A DNA stretch of 64,000 nt, from positions 1 to 64,000 of the forward strand of contig NZ_JACJPL010000028.1 of the NCBI RefSeq assembly GCF_014696065.1. The letters are read 5' to 3'. Shown piece after piece: positions 53,395-62,606 of this stretch. The notes below the pieces were generated by a model. The model was not told the origin of the DNA and searched no databases. It was given only the letters and a program-made list of their open reading frames with translations. The DNA comes from Leptolyngbya sp. FACHB-261. Its GTDB lineage: Bacteria > Cyanobacteriota > Cyanobacteriia > FACHB-261. The position numbers and the translations under genes are program-made. The first letter of the stretch is position 1. The number at the start of each line of letters is the position of its first letter.

Positions 53395-55873
53395 GCGGCG
53401 GTTGCAGTTGCGCTTGGAAGGAAAGCCTGGGCACAGCGGCAGTTAAGGTCACTTCGCCTTTGGCTCCGATCGTCCAACCGGTTGCTTCCACCAGAGCTGG
53501 TGTAGCGCCAGAAGCAGGATGAGTGGCAGCGGAAGGAGTAGCTGAAGTAACGGCGGCATTCTGCGGACGATGAATGACCCCTAGGTTCCGTTGGTCTTGC
53601 CAGGGTGGGTCATCTGCTAAAGCTTCTTGTGGCGTAGGTGGCAGCCCGCCTCGTCCAGTAATCGTGAAGGAGTTGCCCTCAGAAGCGGCACAGCCTTGAG
53701 CAATCAGACCAGAAGCATCGACTAAACCGGTGGGCAGTTCCACCAGACCAGAGGTCGGGTTTACTTCTGGCGTGATGATTTCGACTCTGCCGTTTAAGGC
53801 GGAGCTAGCCCCGGTTGCGGTGATGTCACTTAACAGGCTGTTTTGCTCTCGAAACTGAAGGCCAAACAGGCCATCGGTGCTGATGGTGACGTTGCCGCCT
53901 CGGGCGTTAACTGAGTCAGCTCGGATGTCGCTGTTTTCTGTATCAATGGCAAAGAGTAAAGCACTATCAATATTGATGTTGCCGCCATTGCCACTGCCGC
54001 CTGCTGAGGTGGTGATTTGGCCATTGCGACGGGTGAGCAATAGACTCCCGACTCCGAGATCAATGTTGCCTCCCTCACCGGAGGCTGTAGAGGCAGTAAT
54101 CGCGCCTTGTCGGTCTAAAAGAATTGAGTCGGCATTGATGCGTAGAGTTCCAGCATCACCTGTTCCTTGGTGACTGACGTTGATGCTAGCCCCATTAGAC
54201 ACCTTCAACCGGGGCGTGTTAATGATGACATCCCCAGAGGCTCCACTCGGAATTGGTTGCCCTGGAAACGGATAGACGAAAGCATACGAGCTGATATTAC
54301 TGGGAAAAGGAATGAGAAGTAGCGCTTGACCTTGAACTTCTACAGATTCAGTCGCATTAACCGTCAGCTTACCCGCGTCACCACTTGATCCCGCAGAAGT
54401 AGAGATTCCTCCTCCATCCTGAGCGACTAGCCTTGCTGTGTTGACAGTTACATCTCCAGCCCTGCCAGTTCCATTAGTGCCAGCACTCACATTGCTAATC
54501 GTGATGTTACTAGCGCCAGTTGTTTCTATTGATTCGCTCGCGTTTACTGTAATATCTCCTCCACGACTTGACAGGCTTGTTAGAGAGCCTATGTATGCAC
54601 CGTCCTCAATGTTTAACCGCCGAGTAGAGACTAGGATATCTCCCCCATCTCCAGAGCCATAAGCCACAACACTGATTAGAGTCTGAACCGTAGGACGAAT
54701 GGGCGACAGCCCAATGAGACGCACTTGATCAGAGGCAGAAACAGTCACATTGCCTGACCTACCAGAACTGAAGGAAGTCGCAAATATTCCTGCCCCATCT
54801 TTGGCAGAAAATTGCTGAGTAGAAACTGTAATATTTGCGCCACTGCCGCCCCCTAAAGCGTCGCTGCGCAAGCCACCTGGAAAATTAAGATCTGGGCTGT
54901 TACCGCTCAGTTCTACAGCAGAGATTGCATTGACATTAAGGCTTCCGGCTCGTTGATTGCTTTGATTCTGAATCAACAAAATGGAGCCATCAAGGAGCGA
55001 TATGCGCTCGCCTTTGACGTGAATCGAACCACCGGGTGAGCCACTGGCATCCACTAATGCTCGCCCTGATAGACGAATATCTCCGAAGCTCGGTACGCTT
55101 GCATAAGAAAGCGCGAGGCCGGAAGCAATAGAACTGAGATTCACTACACCAGAGCGCACACTTCCTAGCTCAAGGCGTCCTTGCTCGGCTGTCAAAACCC
55201 CACCGATTAATTTGACATCTCCCCCAACTAAGGCAAGAGTCTTCCCTGAAACAACCTGCAACCCTGTTGAGCTAGCCTCTCTGGTTAGCGGTGATGCGAA
55301 GGGAATTGGTGCCGATAAGTTGTAGCCATTGCCCCGCACTGTTATATCGCCGGGACTGGGTCCAAACTGCAAGCCCACCGGCACACTAACTGTTAGCAAG
55401 GAGTTGGCTTGAGGGGCTTTGGCACTGAATAGACTGCCATCGGCAAAGTTGATGCTATTGGCTGTGCTGCCCACAAACGAGCCACCAATATTTAACCTGG
55501 CATTGGGACCAAAGATAATGCCATTAGGATTGAGCAGAAACAAGTTGGCGCTGCCATTGGCTCGGATTAAACCATCAATAGTTGAGCTTGCTCTACCAGT
55601 GACGCGGCTGAAGATGTTCTGAATGCCGGGTGCATTGTTGAAGTAAGCAGAGCCACCCGTGGGCACCGAAAAGCGGCTGAAGCTGTGAAATAAGTTGCTG
55701 CCTCGTCTTGCACCACCATCGATCTGAAAGTTGGGATTGCCGGAGACTTGGGAGCGTTCTGCCGCAGGTAAGCTTCGGTCTTGAACCACTTGGGCATTGG
55801 CAACTGGGTAGCAACACAATGCATAGAGAATACTGCCCGTCAAGAGCCATGATTCTGGGTAGTATTTGTTCAT
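53375..55873 (-). CDS. Filamentous haemagglutinin-type (TpsA) exoprotein
   Basis: 832 residues from ATG 55873. A signal peptide (ending about YPVANAQ) precedes the TPS secretion domain (about 28-130), with FQIDGGARRGSNLFHSFSRF, NIFSRVTGRASSTIDGLI, NLFLLNPNGIIFGPNARLNI. A long beta-helical region with repeated GNVTVSA/GGDITVNA segments follows. TpsA proteins are exported through an outer-membrane TpsB pore (FhaC/ShlB type), which is not in the window. It leads the run exoprotein, CHAT, DUF928, CHASE2 kinase. No TpsA C-terminal toxin is evident, so adhesion or a structural role is more likely. Confidence 0.9.
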   Translation of the reverse strand: MNKYYPESWLLTGSILYALCCYPVANAQVVQDRSLPAAERSQVSGNPNFQIDGGARRGSNLFHSFSRFSVPTGGSAYFNNAPGIQNIFSRVTGRASSTIDGLIRANGSANLFLLNPNGIIFGPNARLNIGGSFVGSTANSINFADGSLFSAKAPQANSLLTVSVPVGLQFGPSPGDITVRGNGYNLSAPIPFASPLTREASSTGLQVVSGKTLALVGGDVKLIGGVLTAEQGRLELGSVRSGVVNLSSIASGLALSYASVPSFGDIRLSGRALVDASGSPGGSIHVKGERISLLDGSILLIQNQSNQRAGSLNVNAISAVELSGNSPDLNFPGGLRSDALGGGSGANITVSTQQFSAKDGAGIFATSFSSGRSGNVTVSASDQVRLIGLSPIRPTVQTLISVVAYGSGDGGDILVSTRRLNIEDGAYIGSLTSLSSRGGDITVNASESIETTGASNITISNVSAGTNGTGRAGDVTVNTARLVAQDGGGISTSAGSSGDAGKLTVNATESVEVQGQALLLIPFPSNISSYAFVYPFPGQPIPSGASGDVIINTPRLKVSNGASINVSHQGTGDAGTLRINADSILLDRQGAITASTASGEGGNIDLGVGSLLLTRRNGQITTSAGGSGNGGNINIDSALLFAIDTENSDIRADSVNARGGNVTISTDGLFGLQFREQNSLLSDITATGASSALNGRVEIITPEVNPTSGLVELPTGLVDASGLIAQGCAASEGNSFTITGRGGLPPTPQEALADDPPWQDQRNLGVIHRPQNAAVTSATPSAATHPASGATPALVEATGWTIGAKGEVTLTAAVPRLSFQAQLQPPLACRGT

Positions 55874-56340
55874 CCCAAGCTTCTGCTTTCTGCAAGACAT
55901 GGCTCTATGACGGGTGGAAGGCGAATCACAGGTGGAATAGAAGATTCCTACTGTGATTACTGAGAATTGTCAACATTTGCTGAGGCCGATCCAATCAATC
56001 TTGATTTGAATCAAGACAGGCCCTTTTGTTGAAGATAAACGTCACTGGCTAATTGCCGTCGCGTAACTGCCCTTTGCTTTGAGGAGCGCTTTGGCGATTA
56101 CTTTGGAGAGCTGACAGAAGTCAAGGAATTATGATCCCCTTAGAGCTACCTTAGATTTAGCTTAGAGCCAGCTTAGAAGTAATTTCCAATCAGTTTTTTA
56201 GATTCAAAACTGACTATTCAGCTAGTTTGAAAAGCGCCTTTATTCTATAAGCTGGTTCCATCGGCTAATCCCAGTTCTCGGCTTGAAACACCTAACTGGT
56301 GAGCCCAAAATCGTAAGCCCAGTGTCGTCTTTAAGACTCA

Positions 56341-57864
56341 GTGCTTCGATTCTCTTTTGGAAGTGAGCCCAGACAGACACCCAAACTAGATGCAAATCAA
56401 CAACCCAATCAACCTCTAAAGCAACCACAAGCTCTGATTCAGACCCGCTCCCTCATGGACAACTCCCTGCCGCCTATGAAATCTGGGTCAAGCTCTTTTT
56501 CAGCCTCAGCTAGCCTGCATCAAGCCAGCAAGCGCAAACGTGGCGTCATCCTCACTGACCAGGGTTGGAGCAAACTGATCCGTTCTAGAGAAAACGCTGA
56601 GTTCGCTGAAAACGCAGGGGAGCCGTTCACTCTCGAAGAACTGAGCGAACGCACGCAACTGAGCCTGAATACTCTCTCGCGTGTGCTGACTCGTGAACAG
56701 GGTGTGGATAAGCAAACGCTGCTGTTCTACTTCCAATCCTTCGATCTGCAACTAGAACCGGGGGACTACACCAGGCCACCGTCGCCAATGGAACTGCTCA
56801 ATTCTTATCAGGATTGGGGAGAGGCGATGGATGCTGCTTGCTTTTCTGGTCGGGTTCAGGAACTGTCTCAACTCCAGCAGTGGTTGCTCCAGGATCACTG
56901 CCGTTTGATTGCTCTGCTGGGCATTGGCGGCATTGGCAAGTCGGCTCTGGCGGCCAAGCTGACTAAAAAGGTGCAAGGGGATTTTGATGTCATCATTTGG
57001 CGTTCTCTGGAGTTGGCATTGCCGATGGACGAGTGGCTGAGGAGTGTCTTGCGTTCCTTCGCTCAGTCCCGTGGTCCGGAAGCAGGGATGGAAACGGCCC
57101 TCCCCCGTAGCTTGAATGGCAAGATTAGCCGCTTAAGACATGAGTTGCAGGAGCGTCGCTGTCTGCTGGTCTTGGATAACGTCGAGACGGTGATGTGCGC
57201 GCCCAAACCGATGGGACAGTTTCAAGCGGGCTATGAAGGCTACGGTCATCTGCTGCGGTGGATAGGGGAAGTGTCCCATCAGAGTTGCCTGCTGCTGACC
57301 AGTCGCGAAAAGCCAAGGGAAGTCGGGCTACTGGAAGGCCAGCACCTGCCGGTGCGCTCATTTGTGCTTAAAGGCTTAGAGATTGCGCAGGCCCAGGAGA
57401 TCTTCCGGCAAAAGGGGATGTTTTCAGGCACCGAAACGGAGTGGGCTGAGGTGGTTGATCACTATGGAGGCAACCCGCTGGCCTTGAAGCTGGTAGCAAC
57501 TGCGGTGCGCGAGAGCTTTGGCGGTCGGCTGGGCGAGTTTCTGTGCTACATGAGACAGGGCATGGAAGTGTTGGAAGACGTGGAAGCTCTGGTGGGTCAG
57601 CAGTTTGAGCGCCTGTCGGAAGCGGAGCAAGCAACCCTGTGCTGGTTGGCGGTCAACCAAAAAAATATGACTCTCTCCATGCTGAAAGAGGAAGTTCCAG
57701 CCAGAATCAAGCGATATTTACCCAGAGCGCTGAACTCGCTGTTGAGGCGTTCTCTGATTGAGAAGCGAGAAAACGGCTTTTTCCTACAGCCCTTGGTGAT
57801 GGACTATGTGCTGGAGCGGCTGAACCAGCAGGTTTGCCAAGAGATGATGCTCAAGGTCGATTAG
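56341..57864 (+). CDS. NB-ARC NTPase with vMAP-type N-terminal domain, no WD40
   Basis: 507 residues from GTG 56341; ATG 56455 is an alternative. Residues about 68-145 match the N-terminal HTH-like domain of cyanobacterial vMAP NB-ARC proteins (RGVILTDQGWSKLIRSRENA...FTLEELSERTQLSLNTLSRVL). The NB-ARC follows, with P-loop LLGIGGIGKSALAAKL (about 194-208), Walker B RCLLVLDNVETV (about 271) and GGNPLALKLVA. It ends after the winged helix (SLIEKRENGFFLQPLVMDYVL). WD40 or TPR sensor repeats normally follow in STAND proteins; here there are none. It may be a truncated or partner-dependent STAND switch. Confidence 0.85.
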   Translation: MLRFSFGSEPRQTPKLDANQQPNQPLKQPQALIQTRSLMDNSLPPMKSGSSSFSASASLHQASKRKRGVILTDQGWSKLIRSRENAEFAENAGEPFTLEELSERTQLSLNTLSRVLTREQGVDKQTLLFYFQSFDLQLEPGDYTRPPSPMELLNSYQDWGEAMDAACFSGRVQELSQLQQWLLQDHCRLIALLGIGGIGKSALAAKLTKKVQGDFDVIIWRSLELALPMDEWLRSVLRSFAQSRGPEAGMETALPRSLNGKISRLRHELQERRCLLVLDNVETVMCAPKPMGQFQAGYEGYGHLLRWIGEVSHQSCLLLTSREKPREVGLLEGQHLPVRSFVLKGLEIAQAQEIFRQKGMFSGTETEWAEVVDHYGGNPLALKLVATAVRESFGGRLGEFLCYMRQGMEVLEDVEALVGQQFERLSEAEQATLCWLAVNQKNMTLSMLKEEVPARIKRYLPRALNSLLRRSLIEKRENGFFLQPLVMDYVLERLNQQVCQEMMLKVD

Positions 57865-57874
57865 CCCGCTGCCA

Positions 57875-58201
57875 TCAAGGTGACTTGAACCAGGCCACTT
57901 GTACCAGACGGGCGGAGAGGTTGTAGAGAACAACTGAGCGTCCAGCCTCATCGAGAATGCGCAGGCTCTCGACCCAATGGGCTGCTTCTAAACTCACCAA
58001 TAAACGTTTGACTTCCTCGTTGCGTAGGCCGGAGTCGCGGATGATCAGCGAGGCAGGAATATTGGCTTTGTGGCTGTGCGAGTCGGTGTAGTTAGCTAGC
58101 ACCAGCAAAATTAGCTTGAGCGAGGGCATCAGTTTGAGGTCGCGGCTGATGTGATCCCAGAGGTGTAGGCGAACTTGGGAAGGGGATAGAGAAGGAGTCA
58201 T
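57875..58201 (-). CDS. Small winged-helix DNA-binding-like protein
   Basis: 108 residues. KLILLVLANYTDSHSHKANIPASLIIRDSGLRNEEVKRLLVSLEAAHWV matches the pattern of the winged-helix domain common in phage O-type and plasmid replication proteins: a helix, a variable loop with a conserved P, then a recognition helix. Family assignment is by eye and tentative. It ends 11 bases from the NB-ARC gene's stop, in convergent orientation. Confidence 0.5.
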   Translation of the reverse strand: MTPSLSPSQVRLHLWDHISRDLKLMPSLKLILLVLANYTDSHSHKANIPASLIIRDSGLRNEEVKRLLVSLEAAHWVESLRILDEAGRSVVLYNLSARLVQVAWFKSP

Positions 58202-58249
58202 TGGCAGAGCTTTAGGGATTAGGGATTAGGGGTTATGGAAGCTAGAAAT

Positions 58250-58392
58250 CAGAACCTCATTGCCTGCGGCACCTCCCCTTGCTAAGGGGAGGTTGGGAGG
58301 GGTCGGATGGGTAGTGAGAGTTGCAAATCAAATCAGAACCTCATTGCCTGCAGCTCCTCCCCTTGGCAAGGGGAGGTTGGGAGGGGTAGTGA
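58250..58392. repeat. Two copies of a dispersed G-rich palindromic repeat
   Basis: Two related units (about 58250-58306 and 58329-58389) share AATCAGAACCTCATTGCCTG followed by a hairpin of the CTCCCCTT...AAGGGGAGG type and GTTGGGAGGGGT. On the minus strand the second unit reads in frame into the neighbouring ORF as PNLPLPRGGAAGNEVLI. This motif is a known class of dispersed repeat in filamentous cyanobacteria. Confidence 0.85.
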
Positions 58393-58744
58393 GCTGGTCT
58401 AAATCCAATTGCGCTTTGCGTTGTTGCCAAAGTCGGCGCAAGTAGGCAATGGCATCAGGTGCGTAGGTGAAGCGTTCGATTTCGGTTTTGAGCAGTTGGC
58501 CAAATTCTTGTAAAGCTTGGTGCGTTTCGCAGGTGCGAATGGTTTGGACGCAGGCTTCGAGCCAATGAATCAAGTTGCGATAGCTAATGAATTGCCCACC
58601 CCGGTCTTTGCGATGCACAAATAGAACCTGTGCCCATTGTTCAAAGCGCAGAATGCAGTCGGGTGGGATGCCGAGATAAGTGGCGAGGTAGGAGAGTGAG
58701 ATCTCGAATTGACGCGGATTGATGGCTTGCAAAAGTTTGCGCAT
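58328..58744 (-). CDS. Hypothetical protein with repeat-derived C-terminus
   Basis: 138 residues, ATG 58744, no good ribosome site. Residues 1-115 are helical and soluble (FEISLSYLATYLGIPPDCILRFEQWAQVLFVHRKD; LLKTEIERFTYAPDAIAYLRRLWQQRK). The last 20 are encoded by the dispersed repeat, so the original C-terminus may have been replaced. No family recognised. It lies upstream of the winged-helix gene on the same strand, separated by the first repeat copy. Confidence 0.5.
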   Translation of the reverse strand: MRKLLQAINPRQFEISLSYLATYLGIPPDCILRFEQWAQVLFVHRKDRGGQFISYRNLIHWLEACVQTIRTCETHQALQEFGQLLKTEIERFTYAPDAIAYLRRLWQQRKAQLDLDQLTTPPNLPLPRGGAAGNEVLI

Positions 58745-58772
58745 GGGGATGCAGTGGTGGATGAGAAATTGG

Positions 58773-59100
58773 GTATTTCAGGCCCCCCCGGCCCCCCAAG
58801 TTTGGGGGGAGAAAGAGAGTTGATTGAGGGTTTAATGTGATGGCAAAAATGAGTTCCAGTTCCCCCCAGCATTGGGGGGTTAGGGGGGCCAGTATGCGGT
58901 CGTGGGTAGGGGCGAGGTTGTCTCGCCCTGTGTCCCCTACGCAATTCACCCTTGAACTGGCAGGGTTCAAAACGTGGTTGCGGCAATATTGCACTGGGCA
59001 AGGAAACCTTGCCCCTACCGATGGAATTCATCACCATTGACATCAATAAGGTTTAGAAAATTTGCGGTCGTGGGTAGGGGCGAGGTTATCTCGCCCTTAC
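58773..59100. repeat. Cluster of dispersed palindromic repeats
   Basis: CCCCCCAAGTTTGGGGGGA-type hairpin near 58793, a second CCCCCCAGCATTGGGGGG at about 58862, and a 33-base direct repeat GCGGTCGTGGGTAGGGGCGA (continuing GGTTRTCTCGCCC) at 58896-58928 and 59064-59096. A further GGCAAGGAAACCTTGCC hairpin is near 58998. All are typical cyanobacterial intergenic repeats; the ORFs read through them are not genes. Confidence 0.85.
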
Positions 59101-59388
59101 CGGAATACCGCCAAATGATTAGCCACCCTGTTTTTGGCAATGCAAAGTCGGGGTGGCTAGGAGGGTGTTAAAATCACCCGTTAGCCTCCTGACTGGGTCG
59201 AACCAGTTGAGGGGTTAGCTGTCCACAAGTTGGCTTCTAACTTCTGGGCAGCGCTAAATTTTTGCAGCTATTAACCGTGATTGACGATAGGCAAAAGCTC
59301 CGCTCAATGCGATGCAGCCAAGATTAGCAGAGCAACGGGCGTTACGCAAGCGAGTCTTCTACGGGTCAGCAACCAGCCGCTCCAGCCA

Positions 59389-59668
59389 GCCAACGGAGCC
59401 AAAAGTTTAGCGACTCGTGCCTCCGCGCAGGCACCAAAGCCTAAAAATTAGCCAACGGAGCTAAAAATTAGCCAACGGAGCCAAATTTTTAGCTCGCGTC
59501 GGTCTGAAATAGCAAAAGATGGCTACTGAAATACCAATGGCTCTAAAAAGTTGATTAATTTCCTTCCGAATCATTAACTTTCCAAATCAATTTAACCAAC
59601 TTTCGCTATTCAGAAGCAAATTTGGAAGAAAATCTAACAAAGTTGGCTAAATTTAGCCAACTTTCGCT
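59389..59668. repeat. AT-rich iteron-like repeat region
   Basis: GCCAACGGAG occurs at 59389-59398, 59451-59460 and 59471-59480; CTAAAAATTAGCCAACGGAG is exactly tandem at 59441-59460 and 59461-59480. CCAACTTTCGCT occurs at 59596-59607 and 59657-59668. A perfect 26-bp palindrome lies at 59639-59664 (centred AAATTT, arms with AAAGTTGGCT). The region 59170-59876 has no gene. Confidence 0.8.
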
Positions 59669-59876
59669 GCTGCGACTGAAACTTGGCTACCCAATAGCAA
59701 AACTTCAATCAGAAATAGCGAACCGAGCTTATTTTTAGCAAAACTATCCTTAATCTCACTGAGTCTTTGGCCTCTGCTATGCAAAGTTCGGTATTTTTAC
59801 GAAGTTAAAGCCTAGTCTTTTGGGGGCATTCCTAAATTTAACAAGTTGATTGTAAATTCCTAAAAGGTTGATCAAA

Positions 59877-60344
59877 ATGCCTCTTATACCAGTTCACGCT
59901 ACTATCTCCACCGCCTCCCAAGAAAGGATCGCCGCCGCCGTTGGCGTCCTTCGTCAAGAACTTTCCTTCCTGGTCAAAATGACGCCCGCCGAAGGCAAAT
60001 CCCTAGCCAAAATGGGCGACAAAGCTCAAACTTTTGTCCAAAAGTCAGCCGAGTTTGCGGTTCGCAATCCCGACTATCTGCCGCGCCGCTTTGACCTGGA
60101 AACCATGCTGCAAGATGTGGAGCTGTTGGAAGATCTGTATCCCATCCTGATGTCCCTGACCGACCTGCGCGAACAAATGAATGACACCTATCGCGTCGTT
60201 GGCAATCAAGCCTACACCGCAGCCCGCAAAATCTACATTTCAGCTAAGGCAACCGGTGAGGGCGAAGTAGATGGTTCGCTGAGCCAACTGGGCCGCCACT
60301 TCCGCAAAACCCGCAAACCTCAAACCGACGCTGAAGCCTCCTGA
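59877..60344 (+). CDS. Conserved hypothetical helical protein
   Basis: 155 residues from ATG 59877 (MPLIPVHATISTASQERIAAAVGVLRQEL), AAAGG about 9 bases upstream. Predicted all-helical, no membrane segment, no catalytic signature (LRQELSFLVKMTPAEGKSLAKMGDKAQ; FDLETMLQDVELLEDLYPILMSLTDLREQMNDTYRVVGNQAYTAAR is split here only to show its helices). I believe related proteins occur in other cyanobacteria and bacteria, but no function is known to me. It lies alone between the repeat region and its own terminator. Confidence 0.7.
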   Translation: MPLIPVHATISTASQERIAAAVGVLRQELSFLVKMTPAEGKSLAKMGDKAQTFVQKSAEFAVRNPDYLPRRFDLETMLQDVELLEDLYPILMSLTDLREQMNDTYRVVGNQAYTAARKIYISAKATGEGEVDGSLSQLGRHFRKTRKPQTDAEAS

Positions 60345-60391
60345 GCAATCTTTTCAGTCTCCATAGTTCTCAAAGTCCTTAATTCTCCCAC

Positions 60392-60425
60392 GCCTTTTGC
60401 AAGACGCTGCAAGGGGCATTTTTTT
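60392..60425 (+). terminator. Terminator after the helical hypothetical
   Basis: GCCTTTTGCA (60392-60401) pairs, with two G-T wobbles, with TGCAAGGGGC (60408-60417), followed by ATTTTTTT. Confidence 0.8.
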
Positions 60426-60910
60426 GTGATTAATTGCACCCGTTCACTACTTTCTGGACACTCGGCAGGCTCAAGAGATAGGCTGTGGCAGTTGCATAGC
60501 TACCAAACCCGGATGAATTGACCCTCAAATCTAAAACAAAGTACCCTCATCCGGTGGTTAAGAGCACCAGTCATCCACTGGAGCCTTGCTGGAGGATGCA
60601 GAGGGGGTTTCTGTGCCTACGCTTTTTGAGAGCTTGATTTTGAGTAGTGGTCGATGCTCCCCGGTGTGTTAGAAAGCCCATCACTGCTGCCGTACTCGTT
60701 TTCTTCAGATGGCATTTACTGTGAAGCAAGATAGAACAGTGAATCAAGTAAACATCAGTTTTCTTAGTTTGAAAGGAGTGGTACTTGAGGTGGTTGCAGG
60801 ACAGTTTTGAGAAACCTTAGGAACACGGCAAAGTAGTAATTTAAGTGTAAATGTAATCCGCCTTTTGGGTCAGGTCGGTTTTAATTCTTTAGTAACCACC
60901 ATTAACTATC
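60426..60910. other. Intergenic region upstream of the KAP gene
   Basis: About 490 bases, no gene or RNA recognised. The last 200 bases are AT-rich and probably hold the promoter of the KAP operon. Confidence 0.4.
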
Positions 60911-62344
60911 ATGTTGATTCGTCAGGTTGAGCTAGAGGTGCCCGCTGATAATCCATTCCACAATGATGCTTTAAACCGGAAGGAACTGGAACCTCCACTT
61001 ACGCAGTTTGTAACCCAAGCCTCAGGCCCATTTGTACTTGCGTTAGATAGTTCTTGGGGTTCAGGAAAAACAACGTTTCTCAGAATGTGGCAACTTAAAC
61101 TTGCTGAGACCGGACATGCTTGCCTTTACCTTAATGCTTGGAAAACTGATTTCACACAAGAACCTTTAGTGGCAGTTGTTGGGGAATTGTCAAGTGCTAT
61201 TGAAAGTTTTGCACCTACTGGACAGCAAGGAACAGCTCTGCGACGACATATGAAAAAAGCTCGGCAAGTAGCTGAGTCGATTGCTAAACGCTCAATACTT
61301 GTAGGTGTAAAGCTTGCAACAATTGGCATCCTTGATACTAAGGATTTGACAGAGAAAATTATTTCCGATCTCGCGTCAGATATTGTGGAGGATCGGATAA
61401 AAAACTATGAAAAGGGCAAATCGGAAATTGAAGAATTTAGAAAATCCCTCGCCTCTCTTGCAGGAGAAGTGGAAAAACTGAGACCAGATGTATCAGCCAA
61501 AGTTGTAATCATAATAGATGAATTAGATCGTTGTCGTCCTACTTATGCAGTGCAACTTTTAGAACGGATAAAACATCTCTTTGATGTACCAGGAGTAGTT
61601 TTTATCCTCGGCATTGATCGATCCCAACTTAACCATTCAATACGGGCGCTTTATGGCTCAGACTTTAATGCACAGGGGTATCTAAAACGCTTTATTGATG
61701 TGGACTATCGACTACCAGAACCAAAAGCGGGGGATTATTGCTCATATCTTTTCAAATGTTTTGGTATTGAGGAACTGATATCAAAACGAAAAACACGAAA
61801 TAAGCAATATGAGCTACAAGCTTTAAGAGATTTTTTAGGGTGCTTTATGTCTGCAGCCGGAATGACCTTGAGGGAGCAGGAACAAACTGTGGCGAGATTG
61901 AGAATTGTGCTACAAACAATTCCAACTAATCATTTTCTTTTTGAGATAACACTGAGCATTCTTTTATTCCTGCGAGAGTGGAATCGTAATATTTATACGT
62001 CTCTCTTGGCGGGTGAAGTTAATATTGAAGATATTCTTACTGAGATTGAGCAACTTCCTAATATCAAGGAAGCTTCTGGAAAACTTGATAGAGATTTACT
62101 TGAAGCAGTTCTTCTGGCTGGATTGATTGAGCTGGGTGTGACTTCTCCTAGTTTAGAAGATTATAGAAAACTTGTTGGCTCAGGCTCGAAGGAACCCAAT
62201 TTTAATAAAGCCCAGAAAATTCTCCGTATCATTGAAAAACTTGACGATCCATTTGATCATGGTGGACCAGGATTTAAGGTTACGGAGCAACGATTGGCAC
62301 TTACAAGTCGCTTTGTATCATATGACGATGAGAGTAGAACTTAA
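60911..62344 (+). CDS. KAP family P-loop NTPase
   Basis: 477 residues. Walker A is LALDSSWGSGKTTFLRMW (Lys53, Thr54). Walker B is KVVIIIDELDRCRPTYAVQLLERIKHLFD (Asp in IIDELDR about 202), and VVFILGIDRSQLNHSI and QGYLKRFIDVDYRLPEP follow, as in the KAP group. A helical region sits between the Walker motifs (about 90-190), where KAP NTPases may carry membrane segments; only a weakly hydrophobic SILVGVKLATIGIL is present here. KAP NTPases are frequent in defence islands. The codon use is AT-richer than the neighbouring housekeeping genes, consistent with horizontal transfer. Confidence 0.9.
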   Translation: MLIRQVELEVPADNPFHNDALNRKELEPPLTQFVTQASGPFVLALDSSWGSGKTTFLRMWQLKLAETGHACLYLNAWKTDFTQEPLVAVVGELSSAIESFAPTGQQGTALRRHMKKARQVAESIAKRSILVGVKLATIGILDTKDLTEKIISDLASDIVEDRIKNYEKGKSEIEEFRKSLASLAGEVEKLRPDVSAKVVIIIDELDRCRPTYAVQLLERIKHLFDVPGVVFILGIDRSQLNHSIRALYGSDFNAQGYLKRFIDVDYRLPEPKAGDYCSYLFKCFGIEELISKRKTRNKQYELQALRDFLGCFMSAAGMTLREQEQTVARLRIVLQTIPTNHFLFEITLSILLFLREWNRNIYTSLLAGEVNIEDILTEIEQLPNIKEASGKLDRDLLEAVLLAGLIELGVTSPSLEDYRKLVGSGSKEPNFNKAQKILRIIEKLDDPFDHGGPGFKVTEQRLALTSRFVSYDDESRT

Positions 62345-62472
62345 CAAACGCATGTACTGTACTAGCTGAGATGCTTTCTATCTAGTTTCAACACTCTCGG
62401 AGCCTATGACGCTAGTTATTAGTCCGCTAAATTAGGGTCGGAAGTGTAATCTCAAGCCTATAGGTAGATGTG

Positions 62473-62598
62473 ATGATTAAGTTGCGCGTAAAATCCAAAC
62501 AAGAAAAAATCAACAAGGCGATAGTACTTTCAAACCTTCTTATCTTCGAATTTAATGCTTTAGAGACGGAATCGTTTGAGTATCCAGCAAGTCCCTAG
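62473..62598 (+). CDS. Small ORF before the AbiJ-like gene (41 aa)
   Basis: ATG 62473 opens a 41-codon frame (MIKLRVKSKQEKINKAIVLS...YPASP) that ends 8 bases before the next gene's ATG. The basic N-terminus and tight spacing suggest it could be a small coupled protein or leader, but the ribosome site is weak. Not recognised. Confidence 0.3.
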   Translation: MIKLRVKSKQEKINKAIVLSNLLIFEFNALETESFEYPASP

Positions 62599-62606
62599 AA
62601 AAGTTC

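Noticed and set aside
58570-59046. A 158-codon minus-strand frame in the repeat cluster
   Set aside because: It is read from dispersed palindromic repeats and overlaps a better ORF in another frame.
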